From an uncultured Clostridia bacterium (GTDB lineage Bacteria; Bacillota; Clostridia; Oscillospirales; Acutalibacteraceae), in NCBI GenBank assembly GCA_946539105.1, contig CAMNHG010000017.1:1-19302 (forward strand): 19,302 bases of DNA, written 5' to 3'. Made by a program: the position numbers and the translations under genes. Below, one piece after another: positions 7,509 through 15,695 of the stretch. Every line of letters starts with the position of its first letter. The first letter of the stretch is position 1. The notes under the pieces were generated by a model. It worked only from the letters and a program-made list of their open reading frames with translations, ran no database searches and was not told the DNA's origin.

Positions 7509-7528
7509 CATTTGCAATCATTTGCAAT
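7509..7528 (+). repeat. Tandem 10-bp direct repeat
   Basis: CATTTGCAAT occurs twice back to back, eight bases after the stop of the DUF6076-like gene and about 70 bases upstream of the promoter of the ATPase gene. It may be a binding site or chance. No hairpin with a T-run is evident between these two genes. Confidence 0.3.
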
Positions 7529-7598
7529 TTGATGTCGTTTTTTGAAAGAATTTCAGAATTATTCGTGTGTTTTAGTGTAACGTTTTGAGCATTGCATA

Positions 7599-7627
7599 TT
7601 GATTTTTGCACGAATATCTGCTATACT
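7599..7627 (+). promoter_or_regulatory. Promoter of the AAA ATPase gene
   Basis: TTGATT (7599-7604), a 17-base spacer and TATACT (7622-7627) lie about 30 bases before the ATG at 7658. The gene therefore appears to be expressed separately from the DUF6076-like gene. Confidence 0.6.
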
Positions 7628-7657
7628 ATATTCAGAACCTTTTTTGGGGGTGTGAAT

Positions 7658-8953
7658 ATGTATAGAAAGATAACGAGTTTCTTGCAGGCGTGGAAGGAAA
7701 ACGAGCACCGCAAGCCTCTTATTTTACAAGGCGCAAGGCAAGTGGGCAAGACATATTCCATTCTGGAATTCGGGCGAACCCATTATGAAAATGTCGCATA
7801 CTTTAACTTTGAAACAAATCCCAAGTTGAATGAAACCTTTGAAGAGAACATCAGTCCCGATTATCTGATTCCGATTTTGTCTCATATTGCCGGTCAAACG
7901 ATCGTAAGAGAAAAAACGCTGATTGTATTCGACGAGGTGCAGCTCTGCGAGAGAGCGCTGACTTCTCTCAAATATTTTTGCGAGGACGCGCCGGATTATC
8001 ATATCATTGTCGCAGGCAGCTTGCTCGGCGTTGCAGTCAACAGAGCTAAATTCTCTTTCCCTGTCGGAAAGGTCGATATGAAAACGCTTTATCCGATGGA
8101 TATGGAAGAATTTATGCTGGCTCTCGGCGAGGACGATTTGGTGGAGCGGATCAAAAAATGCTTCAACACCGATACGCCGCTCCCGTCAGCCTTACACGAC
8201 GCCGCAATGCAGCTCTACCGTCAGTATCTTGTTGTCGGAGGTATGCCGGAGTGCGTAATGCAATTCGCTCAAACAAAGGACTATATCCTTGTCCGCCATA
8301 CGCAGGACACGATACTCACAAGTTATCTCAATGATATGAGCAAGTATAACAACCTGAACGAGATTAAGAAAACACGGCTTGCTTATGATAATATCACCGT
8401 TCAGCTCTCGAAAAAGAATACCCGTTTTCAGTATAAACTGATCAAGAAAGGCGGACGCGCATCCGAATTTGAAAATGCGATCGAATGGCTTTGCCTGTCC
8501 GGTATCGTATCGCAGGTTTATAAGGTTGAGCAAATCAAAAAGCCGCTTGAGAACTACCGGGACATCGACGCATTCAAGATTTATGTATCGGATTTGGGAC
8601 TGCTTTGCGCTAAAAAGGATTTAGCTCCCAACGATATTCTGTATATGGTTGAGGAACTAAACGATTTCAAGGGTGGTATGGCGGAAAACTATGTCAATGT
8701 GCAGCTCACCTGCAACGGATATCACACCTACTATTGGGAGTCTGATCGTGCGGCTGAAATTGATTTTGTAATTCAGCGCGACGGACAAATCATCCCAATC
8801 GAGGTTAAATCCGCCGACAACACCAAAGCCAAGAGCTTAAAGGTCTATATGGACGCTTATAAGCCTGCCTATGCCATCAAGCTCTCCGCTAAAAACTTCG
8901 GCTTTGAGGACAACAAAAAGACGGTTCCTCTCTACGCTGCATTTTGTATTTAA
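7658..8953 (+). CDS. AAA ATPase with DUF4143 C-terminal domain
   Basis: This 431-residue protein belongs to the AAA_14/DUF4143 family. Walker A is GARQVGKT (residues 25-32) and Walker B is LIVFDEVQ (about 88-95). The C-terminal DUF4143 region has a PD-(D/E)XK-like pattern around AAEIDFVIQRDGQIIPIEVKS (about 364-384), the residues that in related folds form a nuclease-like site. The start at 7658 follows a GGGGGTG site; a 22-residue upstream extension overlaps the promoter and is unlikely. These ATPases are common in gut bacteria and archaea and their physiological role is largely unknown. It lies between the DUF6076-like gene and a bidirectional terminator. Confidence 0.88.
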   Translation: MYRKITSFLQAWKENEHRKPLILQGARQVGKTYSILEFGRTHYENVAYFNFETNPKLNETFEENISPDYLIPILSHIAGQTIVREKTLIVFDEVQLCERALTSLKYFCEDAPDYHIIVAGSLLGVAVNRAKFSFPVGKVDMKTLYPMDMEEFMLALGEDDLVERIKKCFNTDTPLPSALHDAAMQLYRQYLVVGGMPECVMQFAQTKDYILVRHTQDTILTSYLNDMSKYNNLNEIKKTRLAYDNITVQLSKKNTRFQYKLIKKGGRASEFENAIEWLCLSGIVSQVYKVEQIKKPLENYRDIDAFKIYVSDLGLLCAKKDLAPNDILYMVEELNDFKGGMAENYVNVQLTCNGYHTYYWESDRAAEIDFVIQRDGQIIPIEVKSADNTKAKSLKVYMDAYKPAYAIKLSAKNFGFEDNKKTVPLYAAFCI

Positions 8954-8972
8954 AAGTTAATAAAACAGATTT

Positions 8973-9002
8973 AGGGCGTGTGAGCTGAAACTCACACGCC
9001 CT
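8973..9002. terminator. Bidirectional terminator between convergent genes
   Basis: A perfect 12-bp GC-rich stem (AGGGCGTGTGAG 8973-8984, CTCACACGCCCT 8991-9002) closes a 6-base loop. It sits 19 bases after the ATPase stop and 46 bases after the end of the converging cohesin/dockerin operon. The T-richness on each side is modest. Confidence 0.75.
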
Positions 9003-9048
9003 ATAATTATTTATGAGCTTATTATATTTGTAGTGTCACTAATTGCCT

Positions 9049-11112
9049 TTATGCTTTTTTCGGGAATTCCGTGATCTTATCAACCGAGAATTTCTGGATC
9101 ATCGTCGCGTCGAGAATATCGACAACGCCGTCGTCGTTAACATCGGCAAGTTCTTTTTGCTTGTCGGTGAGATTGATCTTATCAACAGCGAATTTCTGGA
9201 TCATCGTCGCGTCTAGGATATCAACAACACCATCATTGTTAATATCGCCAGTTTTATTGAAAGACGTATTCACCGTAACTTTTCCGTTAGATGCAGAAAG
9301 CGTAACATCGTCATAATTTTCGTTATAGCACTCGGCCACACTGACAGAGATTGCCTTGTCACCGGCAGACGCATTTGAGGCGATTTGGAAGTTCAGCGTT
9401 GCAACAACGCCGTTCCCGGAGGAATTTTCCGCGCCCATCCATTGTAAAACATAAGGATTTACATCTGTTGTTTTGCTGGTTGTAAAGGTTCCGGACAAAG
9501 CCCCTGCGTTTTGTGCTCCCTTCAGCGTTAATTGTGTTGCATCGTATCCGATTTTAAGTTTGAGATATGCAATACCGGGATTGCCGGAAATAGTGACATT
9601 AACAGATACTTGATCTCCCGGATTTGCGGAAACATTATTTGCTGATATTGTTGCAGCAGAAGGCTTTGGTTGAACTGTAACTGTAAAGGTGGTGGTCTTG
9701 CCACTATAAGTTACAGTAACAGTCTTTGTGCCGGCAGAAGCGGAGCTGAAACCACTCGTAGTAAATCCGCTTGAAATAATCTCTGTGGAACCATCACTAT
9801 ATGAAACTAATAGTTTCAATCCTGATGTATTTAAAGAATCACCGATATAATACGTTGTTTTTAATGGATTGCTACTAATCGAAACACTCTCAACTTCAAC
9901 TGGTTTCCAAATGGCATATACCGTATAATCGCCATAATATGCAGCAGACGAACTAACCAAACTTCCGGCGCTAAAATGCACTAATGTAGATGTTGGCGAA
10001 TTTGCCCAGCCGCCAAAAACATAACCGTCACGCGTTGGTGTTTCATACGGTACTTTATAAAAATCATTATCCCGATAGGTTATCGGAGCCGGAGCATTAA
10101 TACCACCATTAGCATCAAAAGTAATGGTAAAAATGCCATCTGCATCTACTCGAACTTTGAATGTTGCTGTTTTTCCTCCAAAGGAAACTGTAAGTGTTTG
10201 TCTACCCTCAATTTGTGAATTAAATCCACTTACACTAAATCCGGTTGTTACATCCGTTTCTGTCCCATCGTAGTAATTAACACCAATTATAAGTCCGGTC
10301 GAATCAAACGCTTCACCAATCAAGTATATATCTTTATTGGGTTGTCTCTTTATCCATATGCTTTGAACACTTGGGTCTTCTAAATTATTAACTGTAACTG
10401 TAAAGGTGGTAGTCTTGCCGCTATAAGCTACAGTAACAGTCTTTGTGCCGGCAGAAGCGGAGCTGAAGCCGCTCGTAGTAAATCCGCCGGTCACATAAGA
10501 AGTTGATCCATCACTATATGTCAGCTTTAACTGCAAACCCGTTGTGTCCAGCGATTCACCTACGAAGTAAGTAGTCTTGTTCGGCTGTTGGCTTACAGAA
10601 ATCGATGACAAAACCTTTGGCGAAGTCGTATTCACAGTTACTTTGCCATTAGACGCAGAAAGCGTAACATCATCATAATTTTCATTGTAACACTCGGCCA
10701 CACTGACAGATATTGCCTTGTCACCGGCAGATGCGTTTGAAGAGATTTGAAAGGTCAGCGTTGCGACAACACCGTTCCCGGAGGAATTCTCCGCGCCCAT
10801 CCACTGTAATACATAAGGATTTACATCTGTTGTTTTGCTGGTTGTAAAGGTTCCGGACAAAACCCCTGCATTTTGTGCTCCCTTCAGCGTTAACTGTGTT
10901 GCATCATATCCGATTTTAAGTTTGAGATATGCAATACCGGGATTTCCTGAAATAGAGACATTAACAGATACTTGATCTCCCGGTTTTCCTACAGCAGTTT
11001 CAGCTGATATCGATGCTCCGGAAGCCTCAAAAACATTCATACTCGGAATAAGTATCAACAGAACCAACAGAATCGCTGTTATTCGACGAAAGACTGGTTT
11101 TGCTTTAACCAT
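9049..11112 (-). CDS. Secreted scaffold-like protein: cohesin, Ig-like, InlB-like, Ig-like, cohesin, dockerin
   Basis: This 687-residue exported protein has a signal peptide (about residues 1-33). It continues with a cohesin (about 34-161), two Big_3-type Ig-like domains (about 169-241 and 249-322), an InlB/Listeria-Bacteroides-type repeat (about 327-403, TFDANGG to AIWKP), a third Big_3 domain (about 407-480), a second nearly identical cohesin (about 486-615) and a type I dockerin (about 621-680). The dockerin has two calcium-loop repeats, each DGVVDILDATMIQKF. Cohesins bind dockerins, so the protein can receive two partners and itself dock onto a third. No enzyme or cell-wall sorting motif is visible. 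The ATG at 11112 follows AGGAGG; the preceding gene ends 13 bases upstream, so they are co-transcribed. The dockerin faces differ from those of the upstream protein, suggesting another partner. Confidence 0.85.
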   Translation of the reverse strand: MVKAKPVFRRITAILLVLLILIPSMNVFEASGASISAETAVGKPGDQVSVNVSISGNPGIAYLKLKIGYDATQLTLKGAQNAGVLSGTFTTSKTTDVNPYVLQWMGAENSSGNGVVATLTFQISSNASAGDKAISVSVAECYNENYDDVTLSASNGKVTVNTTSPKVLSSISVSQQPNKTTYFVGESLDTTGLQLKLTYSDGSTSYVTGGFTTSGFSSASAGTKTVTVAYSGKTTTFTVTVNNLEDPSVQSIWIKRQPNKDIYLIGEAFDSTGLIIGVNYYDGTETDVTTGFSVSGFNSQIEGRQTLTVSFGGKTATFKVRVDADGIFTITFDANGGINAPAPITYRDNDFYKVPYETPTRDGYVFGGWANSPTSTLVHFSAGSLVSSSAAYYGDYTVYAIWKPVEVESVSISSNPLKTTYYIGDSLNTSGLKLLVSYSDGSTEIISSGFTTSGFSSASAGTKTVTVTYSGKTTTFTVTVQPKPSAATISANNVSANPGDQVSVNVTISGNPGIAYLKLKIGYDATQLTLKGAQNAGALSGTFTTSKTTDVNPYVLQWMGAENSSGNGVVATLNFQIASNASAGDKAISVSVAECYNENYDDVTLSASNGKVTVNTSFNKTGDINNDGVVDILDATMIQKFAVDKINLTDKQKELADVNDDGVVDILDATMIQKFSVDKITEFPKKA
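9265..9621 (-). repeat. Cohesin-coding duplication, copy 2
   Basis: This 357-base stretch is nearly identical to 10627-10983 in the same orientation and of the same length. The two encode the second and first cohesin of the same protein. Base differences are scattered and mostly silent, pointing to recent duplication or gene conversion. Confidence 0.85.
10627..10983 (-). repeat. Cohesin-coding duplication, copy 1
   Basis: Partner of 9265-9621 and encoding the first cohesin. The adjoining Ig-like segments are also locally duplicated (around 9670-9770 and 10390-10490), so the gene looks built by repeated internal copying of modules. Confidence 0.85.
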
Positions 11113-11125
11113 ATATCTACACCTC

Positions 11126-13861
11126 CTAACCAAGTGTTACATCCCAATCGGCTAAATACTGAGAAAGAAGGATTCCATCCTTACCGTTGATTATTCCGTC
11201 GCCGTTGCAATCTGCTGCTGCATCTACAATAGTTACATCCCAATCGGCTAAATACTGAGAAAGAAGGATTCCATCCTTACCGTTGATTGTTCCGTCACCG
11301 TTTACATCACCAGCGATTACATTTTTGACAGTAATGACACCGTTTGTTACTGTAAACGTTACATCATCGTAAGAGCTATTATACGCTTCCTCCGGTGTTA
11401 AGGAAATTGTATAGTTTCCTTCTGCGGCATTTTCTTTAACACGGAATGTCAAATTCATAATCGTTCCGTTACCATTACTGTTATCTGCGCCCATCCATTG
11501 GATTACATACGGATTGACATCTGTTGTCTTGCTGGTTGTAAAGGTTCCGGTAAGACGTCCTGTATTTTGAGCAGAAACAAATTCCAGTGCAGACGCGTTG
11601 TAACTAACTTTTAACTTCAAATATGCTAATCCCGGGTTTTCACTCAAAGATACAGCAAGCTTTACTTCTTTTCCCGAACTTGCGGTTTTTGACTCTACTG
11701 TTAATTTTGCATTAGTAGGTGCGGGATTTGGTTTCCAAACCGCATAATAGGTGGTACTGCTTGAAGGTGTTAAGGTTTTTGCACCACTTGTTGCAGATGA
11801 TGAAGTTGACCATCCGTTATAGCTGTATTCGCTACTTGAGGGAGTAGGAGTAGGAAATGTAAAGCTGTTTCCGCTCATTGTGATAACTGTTGTTGGCGTA
11901 ACCGTTCCGCCGTTGGCGTTTAATGTTGTTTTATAGAATGTTGCTGATGTTTGAAATACATTTCCGCTTGTATCTTTAACAGTAAGGTAATATTTTCCGA
12001 TTGAACTAAAATTATATATGCTGGTAGAATAGTTCTTGCCTGAAATACTTGTAAAAGTCGGTGACAAGCTTGAACTCGTTCCCCAATAATACCCGGCAAG
12101 ACCTACGTTATCACTCATCGACAGCGTTACTGTTTGGCTTACCGCAACGTTATTTGTGGAACTGATTGCAGCGCTCGGTTTTGTTGAATCCGGATCGCCA
12201 ATTAATAATGAATACTCGTAGTTTATTGTTGCATTATAATATGTGCTAATATGAATATAATATGTTCCGGCAGAATCAAATGAGGTAATAACTCCGTTGC
12301 TATCTGATCCAGATATTCTTGTACTGAATTCTTCAGAATATGAATTGGCGTCAACAATCTTAACATTCCAGTACACTTCGCTATTGTTGACATAATCGTG
12401 CGAGAAATAAAACGGAGTAGAAGTGTTTGAAACAGTTATTTTATAAATATCGATATCATCATCATCATTCATAACACCTCCATATGAAGCGCCTAGTGAG
12501 ATTTGAGTTGCCGATGAGTACTCTTTATTTATCTCTTTTTCATAATAATTGGTTGCTGTAAATTCATTTCTCAAGCTATATTCAAATCCGGTAGTCGCAT
12601 TGTAATATGTATAGATTTTCAAATAATAAGTTGTACCGGAGGATGCTCCTATTGGAGAAAGTTTATTTGTTTCACCTGAATTAGCATAAATCCTCTGATT
12701 ATAAAACTCTGTATAATTTCCGGATGAATATGCGTACATTACAATATACCAGTAAATTTCCCCATTGCTTGAATAATCATGAGAAAACGTTAAAGAGATT
12801 TTTCCGTCTTGAGATGGTGAAAACTTATAGACATCTACGTCATCATCGTCGTTCATTACTCCGCCATATGTCTGATTAAATGACATAGGTGTTGCCAAAG
12901 CATAGTTATTGTTTATTTCTTTCTCATAATAATCTGTTACAGTAAAACTATTCTCAATATTGTAGTCAAAGCCTGTAGTTGCATTATAGTATGTACTAAT
13001 TCTGATATAGTATGTAGTTCCTGAAGCTGCTCCGATAGATGCTAACTTATTTGTTTCGCCAGAATTGGCATATATCCGTTGATTATAAAACTCAGTGTAA
13101 TTTCCTGACGAATAAGCATACATTGATATGTTCCAGTAAATTTCCGAGTTATCGGATTGAGCATGTGTGAAATTCAGCGAAATTTTACCATTCTGAGAAG
13201 GAGAAAACTTATAGTAATCGACATCGTTATCACCGTTCATCACTCCACCGTATGTTTGATTAAATGACATAGATGTTGCAGATGAATAATCACTGTTTAT
13301 CTCTTTTTCATAATAATTTGTTGAGTTGAATTCGTTTTTCAAATTATAGTTAAATCCGGCAGTCGCACTATAATATGTGCTGATTCTAATATAGTAAGTC
13401 GTGCCTGAAGCAGCTCCGATTGAAGCAAGTTTATTCGTTTCGCCGGAATTGGCGTATATTCTTTGATTGTAGAACTCAGTATAATTTCCAGACGAATATG
13501 CGTACATTGATATGTTCCAGTAAATTTCTGAGTTGCTAGAATAATTATGGGATAAAGTTAATGATATCTTTCCGTTCTGTGATGGGGTTATCTTAAAGTA
13601 ATCCTTATCATTTGAATCGCCCATTTTTCCGCTAATAGTACTATTTAGCGAAAAGTTATTTGCTGAAGCGTAATCATCATTACTTTCGGTCTCACTTGAC
13701 GCACCAACACTTTCTTCGGCAGCGTCAGCAGAAACGCTCTCCGAATCATCTGTAACGGCAAAAACAGACAACTCCATAGACGGAATTGAGACTATCGCCA
13801 ATAAAAATGCCAGTAAAAAAGATAACATCTTTTTTACGAGTGATGTTTTAATTTTTTTCAT
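11126..13861 (-). CDS. Secreted protein with four PPC-like repeats, InlB-like repeat, cohesin and dockerin
   Basis: This 911-residue exported protein has a signal peptide (residues 1-35) and a Ser/Glu-rich linker. Four tandem repeats of about 118-128 residues follow (starting near 60, 187, 317 and 447), each with a D-x-D-x-Y-K/F core and a TTYYIRISTYY strand as in bacterial pre-peptidase C-terminal (PPC) domains. Next come an Ig-like segment (about 557-645), an InlB-like repeat (about 646-711), one cohesin (about 716-847) and a type I dockerin (about 850-911). The dockerin has two identical loops, NGKDGILLSQYLADWDVT. PPC domains usually flank secreted peptidases, but no catalytic domain is present. 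The start is supported by AAAGGATG. It sits 28 bases after the lipoprotein gene in the same operon and probably acts in an extracellular complex; the partner is not known. Confidence 0.85.
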   Translation of the reverse strand: MKKIKTSLVKKMLSFLLAFLLAIVSIPSMELSVFAVTDDSESVSADAAEESVGASSETESNDDYASANNFSLNSTISGKMGDSNDKDYFKITPSQNGKISLTLSHNYSSNSEIYWNISMYAYSSGNYTEFYNQRIYANSGETNKLASIGAASGTTYYIRISTYYSATAGFNYNLKNEFNSTNYYEKEINSDYSSATSMSFNQTYGGVMNGDNDVDYYKFSPSQNGKISLNFTHAQSDNSEIYWNISMYAYSSGNYTEFYNQRIYANSGETNKLASIGAASGTTYYIRISTYYNATTGFDYNIENSFTVTDYYEKEINNNYALATPMSFNQTYGGVMNDDDDVDVYKFSPSQDGKISLTFSHDYSSNGEIYWYIVMYAYSSGNYTEFYNQRIYANSGETNKLSPIGASSGTTYYLKIYTYYNATTGFEYSLRNEFTATNYYEKEINKEYSSATQISLGASYGGVMNDDDDIDIYKITVSNTSTPFYFSHDYVNNSEVYWNVKIVDANSYSEEFSTRISGSDSNGVITSFDSAGTYYIHISTYYNATINYEYSLLIGDPDSTKPSAAISSTNNVAVSQTVTLSMSDNVGLAGYYWGTSSSLSPTFTSISGKNYSTSIYNFSSIGKYYLTVKDTSGNVFQTSATFYKTTLNANGGTVTPTTVITMSGNSFTFPTPTPSSSEYSYNGWSTSSSATSGAKTLTPSSSTTYYAVWKPNPAPTNAKLTVESKTASSGKEVKLAVSLSENPGLAYLKLKVSYNASALEFVSAQNTGRLTGTFTTSKTTDVNPYVIQWMGADNSNGNGTIMNLTFRVKENAAEGNYTISLTPEEAYNSSYDDVTFTVTNGVITVKNVIAGDVNGDGTINGKDGILLSQYLADWDVTIVDAAADCNGDGIINGKDGILLSQYLADWDVTLG
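11136..11192 (-). repeat. Perfect 57-bp direct repeat in the dockerin, copy A
   Basis: This stretch is identical base for base to 11232-11288. The pair encodes the second and first calcium-binding repeats of the dockerin. Dockerin halves are normally similar in protein but rarely identical in DNA, so this points to a very recent copy event. Confidence 0.85.
11232..11288 (-). repeat. Perfect 57-bp direct repeat in the dockerin, copy B
   Basis: Partner of 11136-11192, 96 bases apart (start to start), in the same orientation. It encodes the first dockerin loop. Slippage between the copies could remove half of the dockerin. Confidence 0.85.
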
Positions 13862-13889
13862 GTTCTGATCATCCTTTCAATATAAAGTT

Positions 13890-14609
13890 TTATTTTTCAG
13901 GGAATACCACAATTCCCCAACTCTCCGGGTTTTGCTGTTTTGCTTTTTCCTCGTCATCTCCTGATGCGCGGTAAAATACTGTCGCAGCAGGCGTCTCTTT
14001 ATCAGAATATTTTATATGCTGCCGCATTGCTTCCGAACCAACAGGCGGCGTTAGCGAATAATTGTCCATAGCTTCGGAAATATCAAGATAATTCATTCCC
14101 GCCGAAATATTTTCGTCATATTTTGCGTTGTCAAACAAGCCGATAAACTTGATTTCAAGCTTTCCCGCAAGCACATCCGCCTTTACTCCGTCAAAATCCG
14201 TATCCTCAGCTAATTCGTCATAGGATACTCCTTCTTTTGGTTCAACAAAGAACACAAATCCGGGTAAAGTATCATTGTTGTAAATGTTTCTCGCAGGAGG
14301 ACTCGTATAATAAATCAAATACTTTTGTCCGTTGTCGACATCAAAATCGCAGCCCATGATTTCCATGATTTCGGAAAGGCTTTTATCAGAAAGCTCCACA
14401 GCGGTGTATTCGTGTTTTTCCGGTTCAGTTTTGATACCCGTCGGCGATTCGGTTTGCTTTTCGATATGCGTTGTTGCTTCGGTTGCTTTTTCGGTAACAT
14501 TATGATTTGCTGGAATTGTCGTTTTTGTTGGTTCTGTGTTCTGCTCTGAACATGCTGACACCATAAAACAGAATGAACATAGCAATGCTATGATAATTGC
14601 TTTTTTCAT
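13890..14609 (-). CDS. Lipoprotein of unknown function
   Basis: This 239-residue protein has a lipoprotein signal peptide. The basic start MKKAII is followed by a hydrophobic stretch and the lipobox MVSAC with the acylated Cys at residue 20, so it should be anchored on the outer face of the membrane. A Thr/Glu-rich linker (about residues 21-65) follows, then a globular domain I do not recognise. The ATG at 14609 follows AGAGGAA. The gene starts 26 bases after the true end of the broken upstream lipoprotein gene, with which it shares length, signal peptide type and linker (HIEKQTE versus HTEKQTE). It may anchor or assist the two cohesin/dockerin proteins encoded next. Confidence 0.8.
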   Translation of the reverse strand: MKKAIIIALLCSFCFMVSACSEQNTEPTKTTIPANHNVTEKATEATTHIEKQTESPTGIKTEPEKHEYTAVELSDKSLSEIMEIMGCDFDVDNGQKYLIYYTSPPARNIYNNDTLPGFVFFVEPKEGVSYDELAEDTDFDGVKADVLAGKLEIKFIGLFDNAKYDENISAGMNYLDISEAMDNYSLTPPVGSEAMRQHIKYSDKETPAATVFYRASGDDEEKAKQQNPESWGIVVFPEK

Positions 14610-14634
14610 GTTGTTCCTCTCAATTGTGATTTTA

Positions 14635-15347
14635 TCAATAGTCTTCAATTTCGGAAATAATCATGCCGCATTCAACTTGCTTACCTGAATTAATGGATTG
14701 TGCAACGTCCATATCAAAAGTTTCTCTTAACGCTGCATTATACTCTTCTTCCGTAACAGATTCTTGACTGTCGCCAATAAACCAACCCGGATTATCAAAC
14801 CCATTTAAGCAGATAGTATTCTTCCGGAAAACACGTTATTCAATTCATGATTATTAAACGTGTAAACATATTCTTGGTATATTCCGTGATTCATGTAATT
14901 ACAATATATCAAGTTCTGAGAGGAAATGTATTTTACTTCTCCATATTCTATCGGCTGCATTTTAACCTCTCCGTCCTGTATCCAAGTCATTTGCGTTCCC
15001 GCGACCGCAAACGGAGTACAAAACAACTCAGGTATTCCGTCTTCATCTATATCTGCTATTGTGAATCCGTAATATTTAAAGCCATTACTATCACTGCTGT
15101 TAAGGAAGTCAATATAAAGATGTTTCCATTCATCGGATTCATCATTTACAACTTCTGTGACCAGTTCTGTTTGTTTTTCTGTATGAATAGCAGTTGTTTC
15201 CGCAACGTCTTTTGTTATATCTTGTGTGGTTGCCTGTAATGCTGCTTGGTTAACGGTTGTTGCCATTGAATCCGAACTGCTTTCTGAACAAGCTGCAGTT
15301 GTCAAACAAATCATACCAATCAATGCTGCTAATAATACTTTCTTCAT
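14635..15347 (-). pseudogene. Lipoprotein gene broken by a single-base frameshift
   Basis: The frame from the ATG at 15347 (AAGAGGTG upstream) encodes a lipoprotein signal with lipobox TTAAC (Cys 20), a Thr-rich linker, and a domain with a calcium-loop-like DIDEDGIPEL segment. It stops at 14805 after 180 residues. The coding pattern continues in another frame from the A-run at 14828-14831 to a TGA at 14635-14637, giving CLNGFDNPGWFIGD and a normal acidic tail ending SEIEDY. One missing T in the TTTT run (minus strand) would restore a protein of about 237 residues, the length of the neighbouring lipoprotein. This is either a real inactivation, a phase-variable tract, or a sequencing error. As written, a truncated lipoprotein of 180 residues could still be made. 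Confidence 0.7.
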
Positions 15348-15453
15348 GTGGACACCTCTTATATTCCGATTGCTTACTAACAAAACGCGTGACCAAACGA
15401 TCCATATAAAAAATGCACAACTACGACTAATTGCGGCCCAAACTGTTTACCCA

Positions 15454-15463
15454 AACATGTTTA
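15454..15463. repeat. AAACATGTTT palindrome in the leader of the lipoprotein operon
   Basis: A perfect 10-bp palindrome with a GTTTAC motif on each side (15449-15454 and 15461-15465 region) lies in the roughly 190-base leader between the promoter and the first lipoprotein gene. It could be an operator. Nothing else in the leader is recognisable. Confidence 0.3.
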
Positions 15464-15545
15464 CTTGAGCATAATATATATTTTTCCCAAGAAATAAACG
15501 CACACACTTGTAAATAGTTAAATATTTTGTTTACAACGCACTTTC

Positions 15546-15575
15546 ATTATATCATATATAATTATGCAAATTCAA
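15546..15575 (-). promoter_or_regulatory. Promoter of the lipoprotein/cohesin/dockerin operon
   Basis: On the minus strand, TTGAAT (15575-15570), an 18-base spacer and TATAAT (15551-15546) lie in a very AT-rich stretch. It would give a leader of about 190 bases before the ATG at 15347. It is the only good promoter seen upstream of the four-gene block, whose internal gaps are 13-28 bases. Confidence 0.55.
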
Positions 15576-15626
15576 CATATATTTTCAATAATATGTGAAG
15601 ATCTTTTTTTGTAACAATACACAAAT

Positions 15627-15662
15627 CGCCCCTTGATAAGCGGATATACTTATCAAAGGGCG
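15627..15662 (-). terminator. Hairpin terminator after tnpV
   Basis: A 14-bp stem (15662-15649 with 15640-15627) with one wobble pair closes an 8-base loop on the minus strand. It lies 34 bases after the tnpV stop. The following T-run is weak, so termination efficiency is uncertain. Confidence 0.6.
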
Positions 15663-15695
15663 TTATGTTATTGCTTATACTATGATATTATTGTT

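Noticed and set aside
8192..8533. Leftward open frame of 113 codons inside the ATPase gene
   Set aside because: Antisense shadow of the AAA/DUF4143 coding frame.
9265..13600. CRISPR-like or satellite array suggested by many repeated words
   Set aside because: The repeats are coding modules (PPC-like, Ig-like, cohesin, dockerin) of large and unequal length in frame, with no uniform short repeats and spacers.
11126..13861. Secreted peptidase, because of PPC domains
   Set aside because: No serine, cysteine or metallopeptidase motif or domain-sized unassigned region is present.
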